A DNA stretch of 8,559 bases from Deltaproteobacteria bacterium (lineage in GTDB: Bacteria > Myxococcota_A > UBA9160 > SMWR01), in contig JAJDAM010000388.1 of NCBI GenBank assembly GCA_029261905.1, positions 1 through 8,559 of the forward strand. Reading direction: 5' to 3'. The notes under the pieces were generated by a model. That model was given only the letters and a program-made list of their open reading frames with translations, did no database searches and was not told where the DNA came from. Positions 1 through 6,637 of the stretch are shown here, piece after piece. A program made the position numbers and the translations under genes. Position 1 is the stretch's first letter. Each line of letters starts with the position of its first letter.

Positions 1-1127
1 GCGGCGTCGTTGTGGTACACGATGCCGCGTCCGGTCTCGTCGACGAAGTAGAGCCTTCCCTCGGTGCCGGTCGGAACCGGCTGGCCATCGTCGTCTACGA
101 CGTGAACCGCAAAGGGCGGAATCGGCTTTCCAACCGACCCCGGATGAGCGAGCCAGTCGGCAGGGCCGATGCTGCAGGTCGTTCCGACCTCGGTGGCACC
201 GTACGCTTCGAACAACACCGGACCCCACCACTCGAGGATGGCGCGCTTGGTATCGACCGGGCACGACGCACCGGTGTGAAACACGAGTTTCAAGCTCGAC
301 AGGTCGAACTCGCTGCGCTCCGATTCGGGCAGTGCGAGCAGCCGGACGAAATGAGTCGGGACCATGATCGAGGTTTCGACGTTGTACTGATCGATTGCAG
401 ACAAGGTCGCTCGCGCGTCGAAGCGGCCGAGCACGACCACCGGCACGCCGCCCGCCAACGTGCGAACCCCGGTGAGCGGCCCCGTGTGGTAGAGCGGGCC
501 GGCCACGAGGTGTGTGCCGAGTTGTGCGAACGGGCCGGCTGCCAGACGCTCGAGGTGTGCAGCAATCGTGTCGCCGCCGGCAAACATCGTCGGGGGTAGC
601 TCGGTTCCTTTCGGGCGGCCCGTGGTGCCCGACGTGTACATCAGGTTGGGGAGCGGCGGGTGATCGGTCGGAGGTTCCGCGTTCGATGCCTTTTCGAGCC
701 AGCTTTCCCATGTGGTCAGCGCGTCGATGTTCCGGCTGTCACTCGGAACACGCCAGCCGACTACCTTCTCGACACCGGCGAGTTTCGCGGCCTCGATTCC
801 CGCTTCGGCGGTGTGGGGCCCGACGAACAACACCGAGGTCTGCGAGTCTTCGAGGATGTAGGCCACTTCTTCGGCTGTGAGGTGGAAGTTGACCGGGACC
901 ACCGAGGTACCGGCCAGCAGCCCGCAGAGGTGGGCCATGACCGATTCGACGCAGTTGTCGGCGAAGACCGCGACGCGCCTGTGCTCGCCCAACGGCTCGG
1001 CGAGTAATGCATTGGTGGCTCGATTCAAGAGTTCGTCGACTTCGCTCCAACCCAGTGCGACATCCTCGTCTCGAATGGCCACTTCATCAGGTCGCTCCGC
1101 CGCTCGCGCTGCCGAAAACGATGTCAT
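1..1127 (-). CDS. Acyl-CoA synthetase (class I AMP-forming ligase), 3' end cut by window edge
   Basis: The minus-strand frame from ATG 1127 stays open to base 1, giving 375 residues of a family that usually has about 500. Such enzymes activate a carboxylic acid with ATP to an acyl-adenylate and then an acyl-CoA. Visible motifs are the P-loop-like YTSGTTGRPKG at residues 164-174, a PLYHTGPL segment near 212, the YGATEVG motif at 309-315, and a HPGSVGKP segment near 330. The hinge and C-terminal catalytic lysine domain lie beyond the window. The start is firm: AGGAGG sits five bases upstream, and the ATG overlaps the stop of the upstream MFS gene as ATGA. The sequence resembles the broad FadD/bile-acid-CoA-ligase group, but substrate (fatty, aromatic or cyclic acid) cannot be read from it. 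It is the last visible gene of the SDR-MFS-ligase operon. Family is certain; substrate is unknown. Confidence 0.95.
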   Translation of the reverse strand, partial: MTSFSAARAAERPDEVAIRDEDVALGWSEVDELLNRATNALLAEPLGEHRRVAVFADNCVESVMAHLCGLLAGTSVVPVNFHLTAEEVAYILEDSQTSVLFVGPHTAEAGIEAAKLAGVEKVVGWRVPSDSRNIDALTTWESWLEKASNAEPPTDHPPLPNLMYTSGTTGRPKGTELPPTMFAGGDTIAAHLERLAAGPFAQLGTHLVAGPLYHTGPLTGVRTLAGGVPVVVLGRFDARATLSAIDQYNVETSIMVPTHFVRLLALPESERSEFDLSSLKLVFHTGASCPVDTKRAILEWWGPVLFEAYGATEVGTTCSIGPADWLAHPGSVGKPIPPFAVHVVDDDGQPVPTGTEGRLYFVDETGRGIVYHNDA

Positions 1128-2476
1128 GTGTTCCTCCTGGGTTCTGAATGGGTTGAACTCGGCGTCTGTTGTGGGTCCGTCGTGAAGGGTGCCCAGAGCA
1201 GCACCAACAGCGGCATGACGGCGACCACGTAGAAGCCGACTTCATAAGAGCCGAACAGTTCGTGCAGGCTGGCGAGGATGGCCGGGCCCAGCGCGCTCGC
1301 GATCACGATGATCATCATGTGGGCGCCTTGGATCGATCCCAGGTGCTCGCGGCCGAAGAATCCGGGGAGCGAAGCCACCGTGAGCGGACCATAGAAACCC
1401 GAGGCGAGCCCCCAACACGCGACCGTCGCGACTCGGATTGCGGTGTTGTCGAACGACGCCATGCCGGCAAACATCCCGATCTCGCCGAGCATCATGACCA
1501 TGACCAGCGTCCGGACATGGACACGGTCGACCGCGTATCCGACCGCGAATCCGACCAGCGTGCTGACGATCGCGATCGGCAGAAAGATGGCGACCGCAGT
1601 CTCGGCGGTCATCCCCGCTTCGGCGCCAATGTCGACGATGTGGAATGTGATTCCGGTGCCGACCAGTGCCTGGTTGCCGATGGCCAGCGAGATCAGCCAG
1701 AAGGCGGAAGTCCGCACGGCCTCTGGCCGCGTGAACTCGCGCATCACGGGCGAAGGCGCCAGCGCTGCTTCGCCCGTCATGTCGACATCGTCGGAGGCGC
1801 CGTACATCCGAAGCCCGCATTGCTCGGGATTGTCGCGGTAGAACAGCCAGCCGATCAGGCTCATGCCACCGCCCACCGCGATCGCCATGCCGATCCAAGC
1901 CTGACGCCATCCCAATGAACCGATCAGCCAGTGGAGCAGCAGCGGTGCCGCAGAAAAGCTGAAACTCACGAACGGGCCCGACACGGCTGCGACCAGGCCG
2001 CGACCGCGTTCGAACCAACGCCCGACCATCGTGCGACTCACCATCGTGAGGATGCCCTGGCCGCTGAACCGCAGCGTCGCGAAACCGACCGCGAGTACTG
2101 CCCAGCCCACGAGTTCGAGATTCAGCCCGAAGGTTCGACTGATGTGTCCGGTGACGATGTCGCTCGCCGCCAGGAAGCACAGCGTCGCTGCCAACCCGAT
2201 GCATGCCACGAGCACCATCGGGCGCACGCCGAAGCGGTCGATCAGCGTTCCCGCGTACGGCAGCGCCAGGCCGCTCGCGAGCGTCCCGGCGAGATAGGCG
2301 TTCGATAACGAGAGACGGCTGATGCCGATCGCGTCGATCAGATGGTCGGTGAAGACGCTGACTCCGATCGTCTGGCCCGGCACGCTCATGACGATCCCGA
2401 GCGTGCTGACGACGAGCACCACCCAGCCGTAGAAGAACGGGAAACTCGCGGGACGGATCGGGAAATCGGGGCGCAC
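1124..2476 (-). CDS. Major facilitator superfamily transporter, 12 transmembrane segments
   Basis: A 450-residue membrane protein, the usual MFS length. The first hydrophobic helix is near residues 17-40. The loop-2/3 signature is at 76-86 (GTLIDRFGVRP) and a degenerate copy lies near 313-323 (GYAVDRVHVRT). A central hydrophilic loop at about 213-257 separates two six-helix halves. The early FFYGWVV and the NPEQCGL loop segment resemble monocarboxylate/oxalate-formate-type MFS proteins, so an organic acid or similar substrate is plausible but unproven. The start is GTG 2476: the frame has no ATG, GTG or TTG between it and the SDR stop 54 bp upstream. No good Shine-Dalgarno precedes it; a GAGGAG sits at the SDR stop but is about 50 bases away. 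The 3' end overlaps the ligase start by ATGA. It probably imports or exports the compound handled by the flanking SDR and ligase (inference). Confidence 0.93.
   Translation of the reverse strand: MRPDFPIRPASFPFFYGWVVLVVSTLGIVMSVPGQTIGVSVFTDHLIDAIGISRLSLSNAYLAGTLASGLALPYAGTLIDRFGVRPMVLVACIGLAATLCFLAASDIVTGHISRTFGLNLELVGWAVLAVGFATLRFSGQGILTMVSRTMVGRWFERGRGLVAAVSGPFVSFSFSAAPLLLHWLIGSLGWRQAWIGMAIAVGGGMSLIGWLFYRDNPEQCGLRMYGASDDVDMTGEAALAPSPVMREFTRPEAVRTSAFWLISLAIGNQALVGTGITFHIVDIGAEAGMTAETAVAIFLPIAIVSTLVGFAVGYAVDRVHVRTLVMVMMLGEIGMFAGMASFDNTAIRVATVACWGLASGFYGPLTVASLPGFFGREHLGSIQGAHMMIIVIASALGPAILASLHELFGSYEVGFYVVAVMPLLVLLWAPFTTDPQQTPSSTHSEPRRNT
1133..1138 (-). promoter_or_regulatory. Shine-Dalgarno AGGAGG of the acyl-CoA synthetase, inside the MFS gene
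   Basis: On the minus strand a perfect AGGAGG lies five bases before ATG 1127 and within the last codons of the MFS gene. With the ATGA stop/start overlap this points to translational coupling of transporter and ligase. It also fixes the ligase start. Confidence 0.8.
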
Positions 2477-2530
2477 GGGGAGGCAGAAATAGCGCGTTGC
2501 GCGGCACCGCGCCGGATCGGGCTCTGCTCC

Positions 2531-3352
2531 TCAGTCGTCTGTTGCAAACAGCGCGAGCATGGGTTGCATCATTTCTTCGTCGCTCGTGGCCCGCCAACTC
2601 GCCAGCAATCCGGAGCCCATCGGATCGCACGGGTTTCGCAATGGAGCCGCCTCATCGAGGATCGCGTCGACGATCTCCCGCGCGGCGTCGCGCGCTGGCG
2701 TCGTCAGCTCGGCGGCGAGCGCACGGTTCGCGCGGACCCGCTCTCCAAGCTCGGCGTAGCCGGGGTTCGCCGCACCCTCCGGCAGCAGTTGGGACCGCGC
2801 GAGCATGTCGGTCTCGATCGCGCCCGGCATGATTTCGACCACGCGGATTCCGAAGCCGGCCAGCTCGCTGCGCAGCGTCTCGCCGAGCGCACTGATCGCC
2901 GCCTTGCTGGCGCGATACACGCCGAAAAAGGGCATCGGTACCAGCGTCGAACACGACGTGATGTTGCAGATCACTCCACCGCCAGAGCGGCGAATCGACG
3001 GGATCGCGCGCCGCGTCACGTCGATCAGTCCGAACACGTTGGTTTCGAACGTGGTTCGCCAATCCTCCATCGCCGTGTGCTCGACGCAGTTGTTGTCGAG
3101 TTCGATGGCGGCGTTGTTTACGAGCACCCGAAGCCCGTCGGGTGCCGCCCATGTGTCGGCCGCCGTGATGTCGAGCTTCGCGATCTCGAGCATCACACCG
3201 GCTCGATCGGCTTCTTGCGCGAGCCCTTCGCCGTCTTCGACATTTCTCATCGTCGCGACGACGTCGAAGCCGCGCAGCCCGAGTTCCAGCGCGGTGGCTC
3301 GGCCGATGCCCCGGCTGGCTCCGGTGACGAGTGCAGTCCCTTTGGGTTCCAT
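2531..3352 (-). CDS. Short-chain dehydrogenase/reductase (classical SDR)
   Basis: A 273-residue NAD(P)-dependent Rossmann-fold oxidoreductase of normal classical-SDR length. The TGASRGIG cofactor motif is at residues 10-17. Arg36 after the second strand hints at NADP(H), and Asp61 is in the usual adenine-contact position. NNAA is at 79-82, a common variant of NNAG. The catalytic tetrad is complete: Asn105, Ser133, Tyr146, Lys150 (YRASK), followed by a PG motif at 176-177. It should interconvert an alcohol and a carbonyl group; substrate unknown. The start ATG 3352 has GGAG nine bases upstream. It is the first gene of the SDR-MFS-ligase operon, reading away from the divergent region shared with the quinone-oxidoreductase-like gene. 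No truncation or missing catalytic residue was seen. Confidence 0.95.
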   Translation of the reverse strand: MEPKGTALVTGASRGIGRATALELGLRGFDVVATMRNVEDGEGLAQEADRAGVMLEIAKLDITAADTWAAPDGLRVLVNNAAIELDNNCVEHTAMEDWRTTFETNVFGLIDVTRRAIPSIRRSGGGVICNITSCSTLVPMPFFGVYRASKAAISALGETLRSELAGFGIRVVEIMPGAIETDMLARSQLLPEGAANPGYAELGERVRANRALAAELTTPARDAAREIVDAILDEAAPLRNPCDPMGSGLLASWRATSDEEMMQPMLALFATDD

Positions 3353-3522
3353 GCCTGCTGGCTCCGTGAAGAACGGGTCGTTGAGCGTTCAGTATGTCGT
3401 AAGCTGGATCGTTCGCGAGCCGATGGGTTCGCGAAACGAGCGGAAACTGCGCTATCTCGTCGCGCTGTCGGCTTGGTTCGTTTCGAGCCCGATCGAAGTC
3501 CCATCCAACCAGGAGATCGTCG
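3353..3522. promoter_or_regulatory. Divergent intergenic region with TTCG-rich repeats; candidate operators
   Basis: This 170-bp gap must hold the promoters of the minus-strand SDR operon and the plus-strand quinone-oxidoreductase-like gene. GTTCGCGA occurs twice in direct orientation (3411-3418 and 3427-3434), the second inside the palindrome TTCGCGAA (3428-3435). CGAAACGA (3432-3439) is matched by its reverse complement TCGTTTCG at 3478-3485. These may be regulator sites, but TTCG words are common in this DNA and no regulator gene is in the window. I found no convincing -35/-10 pair on either strand. Confidence 0.4.
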
Positions 3523-4488
3523 ATGCGAGCAGTTCAATGTCTGGAATACGGACAACCCTTGAGCATCGCGGAGTTCGACGACCCGAAACCGCGAGAAGGG
3601 CAGGTCTGCATCGAAGTCGAGGCGGCAGGTGTCAACTACGTCGATGCACTGATCGTGCGCGGCGAATACCAGATCAAGCCGCCGACACCGTTCGTTGCAG
3701 GCAGCGAAGTGGCTGGCCGAATCTGCGCCGTCGGCAGCGGCGTCGAAGGCGCGTCGGTTGGCGATCGCGTCTTTTCGATGACCGGATTCGGGGGTTTCGC
3801 CGAACGAGTCGTAGTCGCGTTGGATCGCATCAACCGGATACCGGATTCGATGAGCGCGGGTCAGGCGGCCGCATTCACACAGAGCTACTCGACCGCGCTG
3901 TTCTCGCTGCGCGATCGCGCCCACCTCGCGTCGGGCGAGAGCGTGCTGGTGTTGGGCGGTGCCGGAGGAGTGGGTCGCGCGACGATCGATGTCGCGAAAG
4001 CGCGGGGCGCGAACGTGATCGCGGCCGCATCGTCTTCGGAAAAGCTCGACGCCTGTCGCGCACTCGGTGCGGATTCGGTCATCGACTACTCGACCGAGGA
4101 TCTCAAGACCCGTGCACGGGAATTGTCCGGCGGTGGAGTCGACGTCGTGGTGGACCCGATCGGTGGCGCGTTGGCCGAACAGGCGCTGCGAGCGATGGGA
4201 TACCTGGGCCGCTACCTGGTGATCGGCTTCGCGGCGGGTGAAATCCCGCGGCTGCCACTGAATCAAGTGCTGCTGCGCAACCGCAGCATCCTCGGCGTCG
4301 ACTGGGGGGCGTGGATGATCGCGAATGGGGCCGCACAACGAGAGCTGCTCGCAGACCTGCTCGAGATGGTCGAGGCCGGCCAGCTCTCGCCGAGCGAACC
4401 CAGCGTCTATCCGCTCGACCAGGCCGAGTCCGCGCTCGACGATCTGATGAATCGGCGAGTCAACGGTAAGGCGGTGCTGGTGCCGTAG
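3523..4488 (+). CDS. Zinc-free MDR-family oxidoreductase (NADPH:quinone-reductase-like)
   Basis: A 321-residue protein of the medium-chain dehydrogenase/reductase superfamily, quinone-oxidoreductase branch. The N-terminal GroES-like domain (about 1-115) has VNYVDALI at 37-44 and the AGSEVAG turn at 59-65. It lacks the cysteine-rich structural-zinc loop of alcohol dehydrogenases. The Rossmann domain has LGGAGGVG at 144-151, then a Ser-rich turn with Lys174 suited to the 2'-phosphate of NADPH, LGADSVIDY at 181-189 and DPIGG at 211-215. Such enzymes reduce quinones or alpha,beta-unsaturated carbonyls, including enoyl-CoA-like compounds. The start ATG 3523 has AGGAG seven bases upstream. It stands alone on the plus strand, divergent from the SDR operon and convergent with the aminotransferase. 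Sharing a control region with an SDR/ligase operon suggests a linked redox role (inference). Confidence 0.94.
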   Translation: MRAVQCLEYGQPLSIAEFDDPKPREGQVCIEVEAAGVNYVDALIVRGEYQIKPPTPFVAGSEVAGRICAVGSGVEGASVGDRVFSMTGFGGFAERVVVALDRINRIPDSMSAGQAAAFTQSYSTALFSLRDRAHLASGESVLVLGGAGGVGRATIDVAKARGANVIAAASSSEKLDACRALGADSVIDYSTEDLKTRARELSGGGVDVVVDPIGGALAEQALRAMGYLGRYLVIGFAAGEIPRLPLNQVLLRNRSILGVDWGAWMIANGAAQRELLADLLEMVEAGQLSPSEPSVYPLDQAESALDDLMNRRVNGKAVLVP

Positions 4489-4498
4489 GCCGTACTTC

Positions 4499-4518
4499 AG
4501 CGCGAGTTCGCGAGCGCT
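4499..4518. terminator. Weak hairpin in the convergent gap; possible bidirectional terminator
   Basis: The 33-bp gap between two convergent stop codons contains AGCGC (4499-4503) and its complement GCGCT (4514-4518) around ten bases, with a competing inner CGCG/CGCG stem. There is no T tract on either side, so this is at best a weak or Rho-assisted terminator. Its position between convergent genes is the main support. Confidence 0.25.
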
Positions 4519-4519
4519 C
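4507..4519 (+). repeat. 13-bp repeat, copy 1, just past the aminotransferase 3' end
   Basis: TTCGCGAGCGCTC lies two bases beyond the aminotransferase stop codon. The identical 13-mer occurs in opposite orientation just upstream of that gene's start (5907-5919). Both copies are preceded, each on its own strand, by TACTTCA: directly in copy 2, seven bases earlier in copy 1. The function is unknown. Confidence 0.6.
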
Positions 4520-4521
4520 CG

Positions 4522-5871
4522 CTATAGCCGGTCCAGTGTCTTGCCAATGGCTTCGAACAGCGTGTCGATTTCGTCGCGAGAGATGATCAGCGGCGGTGCC
4601 ATCGCGATCGCGGTGCTGAGCCCGCGCACGATCACTCCGTGTTCGCGCGCGATGTCGGCAGCGCGCAGTCCGACGGGGCTGGACTGGCTGGAGCCGCCGC
4701 CCACCAATTCGATCGCACCGATCAGCCCGGTCGCGCGCACCTCGGCCACGGCGGGGTGGCCCTCGAATTTCTTCAAGCCCTCGACGAAGTAGGGGCCGAT
4801 GTCGTCGTGAACGCGCGGGATCAGTTTTCGCTCTTCGATTTCTTCGAGATTCGCGAGAGCGGCTGCAGCGCAGGTCGGGTGCCCCGAATAGGTGTGGCCG
4901 TGTGCGAAGTAGCCACCGCCGATCAGCTCGTCCGACAATGCGTCACTGAGCAGCGTCGCACCCATCGGCAGGTAACCGCTCGTGAGACCCTTGGCGACGG
5001 TGATCAGATCCGGTTCCAGAGACCACAGGCAGCTGGCGAACCAGCTGCCGAGCCGACCGAACGCCGTGATGACCTCGTCTGCGACGAACAATATTCCAAA
5101 ATCTCGCGCCATCTGGCGTAGTGCCAGCAGATACCCATCCGGCGGGACGATGACTCCACCGGCACCCTGTACTGGCTCGATGAACATGGCGGCGATCGTG
5201 TCGGGCCCTTCCGCTTCGATCCGTTTGCGGGTTTCCTCGATACATCGTTTTCCATAGGCGGCCCGTTCGAGCTCGGTCGTCGCAACTTGCGAGGCGGCAT
5301 AGGGGTGAGGTGCCGGCGCGTGAAGAAACCCGGGCAGCGGTAAATTGAACGGATCCTGGCAGGCTGGCAATCCCGTCATGCTGGTGGTGGCCAAGGTCAC
5401 ACCGTGGTAGGCGAACTCGCGCGTGAGGATCTTCGTGCGCTGGGGGTGCCCGCGCATCTGCTGCACGCTGCGTACGACTTTGAGCGCGCTTTCGTTCGCC
5501 TCTGAACCCGAGCCCGAAAAGAGCGCGTGGTTGACACCGGCCGGCGCGATCTCGGCCAGGCGTTCTGCCAGCCGAATGGCCGGTTCGTTCGATGAATTGA
5601 AGAACGACGGGTAGAACGGCAGCTTCCGGATCTGCTCGTTGACCGCATCCGCAATCTTCTTGGATCCGTAGCCGACATTGACACACCACAAGCCGGCGAG
5701 ACCGTCGAGCAGTCGCCGCCCTTCGGCGTCGGTCAACCAGCAACCTTCGGCCCCGGTGATCAGATGAGTACCCGCGGCGTGGAGTTCGGAATGGTCGGTG
5801 TACGGATGGATGTGGTGCGCACGATCAGCGGCACGAAGCTCGTCGAGAGCAGATTTGGAAAGCTCGGACAT
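4522..5871 (-). CDS. Class III PLP-dependent aminotransferase (omega-transaminase type)
   Basis: A 449-residue fold-type I aminotransferase, full length for the family. HPYTD at 22-26 and LWCVNVGYG at 61-69 are typical of the putrescine/beta-alanine/taurine-pyruvate transaminase group (SpuC-like). SGSEA at 121-125 and YHG at 155-157 lie in the cofactor site. Asp265 in VADEV contacts the pyridine nitrogen and Lys294 in TVAKGLTSG is the Schiff-base lysine. HTYSGHP at 326-332 supplies the phosphate contact from the neighbouring subunit. Arg416 is near the flipping substrate arginine of omega-transaminases (approximate alignment from memory). It should move an amino group from an amine or omega-amino acid to pyruvate or another keto acid; the donor is unknown. 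The start ATG 5871 has AGGAGG five bases upstream. It is the last gene of the dioxygenase-thioesterase-aminotransferase operon, 57 bp after the thioesterase. Confidence 0.96.
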   Translation of the reverse strand: MSELSKSALDELRAADRAHHIHPYTDHSELHAAGTHLITGAEGCWLTDAEGRRLLDGLAGLWCVNVGYGSKKIADAVNEQIRKLPFYPSFFNSSNEPAIRLAERLAEIAPAGVNHALFSGSGSEANESALKVVRSVQQMRGHPQRTKILTREFAYHGVTLATTSMTGLPACQDPFNLPLPGFLHAPAPHPYAASQVATTELERAAYGKRCIEETRKRIEAEGPDTIAAMFIEPVQGAGGVIVPPDGYLLALRQMARDFGILFVADEVITAFGRLGSWFASCLWSLEPDLITVAKGLTSGYLPMGATLLSDALSDELIGGGYFAHGHTYSGHPTCAAAALANLEEIEERKLIPRVHDDIGPYFVEGLKKFEGHPAVAEVRATGLIGAIELVGGGSSQSSPVGLRAADIAREHGVIVRGLSTAIAMAPPLIISRDEIDTLFEAIGKTLDRL

Positions 5872-5906
5872 GGGGTCCTCCTGCGGGTCTCGACTACCGA
5901 ACCCGC

Positions 5907-5919
5907 GAGCGCTCGCGAA
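5907..5919 (-). repeat. 13-bp repeat, copy 2, within a 14-bp palindrome before the aminotransferase
   Basis: Read on the minus strand, this is TTCGCGAGCGCTC, identical to 4507-4519. It is embedded in the perfect palindrome CGCGAGCGCTCGCG (5904-5917) in the 57-bp gap between thioesterase and aminotransferase. The palindrome could form an RNA hairpin (CGCGA/TCGCG with GCGC loop) about 20 bases upstream of the aminotransferase Shine-Dalgarno. Confidence 0.6.
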
Positions 5920-5928
5920 TGAAGTATC

Positions 5929-6579
5929 TCAGCCGGTCGATTTCCTCTCCAGGTTCGCCACGAAGTTGGCTGGCACAATGAAAAGGCCCTGCGCCTCGGC
6001 GACGAGCGTGCCGTCGGCAAGCAGTTTCGCTTCGGTCGTGATCTTGCGTCCATCGGATTCGGCGGTGCGCACTTCGAACTGCAGTTCCGTGTGTAGAGGA
6101 GTCGGGCGCCGATACTGAACGGTCAGCGTGCCGGTCATGCCCGGAATGCCGAGGTTCAGATTGTGTTGGCCCATCACGCAATCGAACAGGTGGGCGACGT
6201 AGCCTCCGTGCACGTGACCCGGCGGCCCCTCCCAGGCGATGTCGAGTACGACGCGACCGCTGGTAACGCCGTCGTCCGTCTCGATTTCGACCGGCATGTA
6301 CATCGGATGCTGTGGGCCGACGAGTACGCCGCTGACGTAGAACGGACGCCCCTTTTCGGGGTCGCCCGGCCGACCCAGGGTCAGATCGGTGAGACGCGCG
6401 TGCGATTCGAGTCGCTCGATGATCGAATCGAGCTGCCCGATCGCCCAATCGATGTCGTCGCCATAGGACGCTACATCGTCGACCGTGCGCAACGACTGTT
6501 CGATGACTTCGTGCAGCTTGTCCGCCAGTCGCAGCAAGTCCGTAGGGGCGCTGCTGGAGATCGCGATGTTCTTGTTCAT
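5929..6579 (-). CDS. PaaI-family hotdog thioesterase with N-terminal helical extension
   Basis: A 216-residue protein. Residues about 1-75 are polar and helical-looking; the hotdog domain follows. The active-site segment GPPGHVHGGYVAHLFD runs from 118 to 133: the HGG at 124-126 sits at the helix start and Asp133 is in the position of the catalytic acid of PaaI/THEM4-type enzymes. GMTGTLTVQYRRPTPL at 147-162 and GRKITTEAKL at 177-186 are the usual later strands. It should hydrolyse an acyl-CoA to free acid and CoA in the cytosol. The extended ~210-residue form is, to my knowledge, common in high-GC bacteria, so it is not novel. The start ATG 6579 is forced: an in-frame TGA lies four codons upstream (6592-6594). 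AAGGGA is only one base from the ATG, an unusually tight Shine-Dalgarno. It is the middle gene of the operon, 58 bp after the dioxygenase. Confidence 0.92.
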   Translation of the reverse strand: MNKNIAISSSAPTDLLRLADKLHEVIEQSLRTVDDVASYGDDIDWAIGQLDSIIERLESHARLTDLTLGRPGDPEKGRPFYVSGVLVGPQHPMYMPVEIETDDGVTSGRVVLDIAWEGPPGHVHGGYVAHLFDCVMGQHNLNLGIPGMTGTLTVQYRRPTPLHTELQFEVRTAESDGRKITTEAKLLADGTLVAEAQGLFIVPANFVANLERKSTG

Positions 6580-6602
6580 GTCCCTTTTTCTTCACGTCCC
6601 TT
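6575..6602 (-). repeat. Duplicated start-like motif AAGGGAC-(A/G)TG-AA at the thioesterase start
   Basis: On the minus strand, AAGGGACGTGAA (6602-6591) and AAGGGACATGAA (6586-6575) are 12-mers differing at one base, 16 bp apart. The second contains the thioesterase ATG. The first contains a GTG in another frame, which opens only a shadow reading frame. It may be a small local duplication. Confidence 0.5.
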
Positions 6603-6637
6603 GCTTGCGGTCGAAGCGGCCGCGTGATCGGTCCGAA

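Noticed and set aside
66..81. 6-4-6 inverted repeat GCCGGT/ACCGGC in the acyl-CoA synthetase gene
   Set aside because: Arms of six G/C-rich bases are common by chance here, and it lies in ordinary coding sequence.
1242..2630. A 462-residue minus-strand open frame overlapping the MFS transporter
   Set aside because: It is an Arg/Asp/His-rich frame-shifted shadow; the true frame encodes 12 hydrophobic helices and the MFS signature.
2342..3562. A 406-residue plus-strand open frame antisense to the SDR gene
   Set aside because: It is Arg/Asp/His-rich with no recognisable domain and runs through the divergent control region. The opposite strand carries a full SDR with complete motifs, so this is a GC-rich shadow frame.
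4109..4120. 12-bp perfect palindrome CCCGTGCACGGG in the quinone-oxidoreductase-like gene
   Set aside because: About two 12-bp palindromes are expected by chance in a window of this size, and nothing else marks the site.
2805..4241. A 478-residue plus-strand open frame across the SDR and quinone-oxidoreductase-like genes
   Set aside because: It overlaps two well-supported genes in other frames and has low-complexity Ser/Arg-rich composition without motifs.
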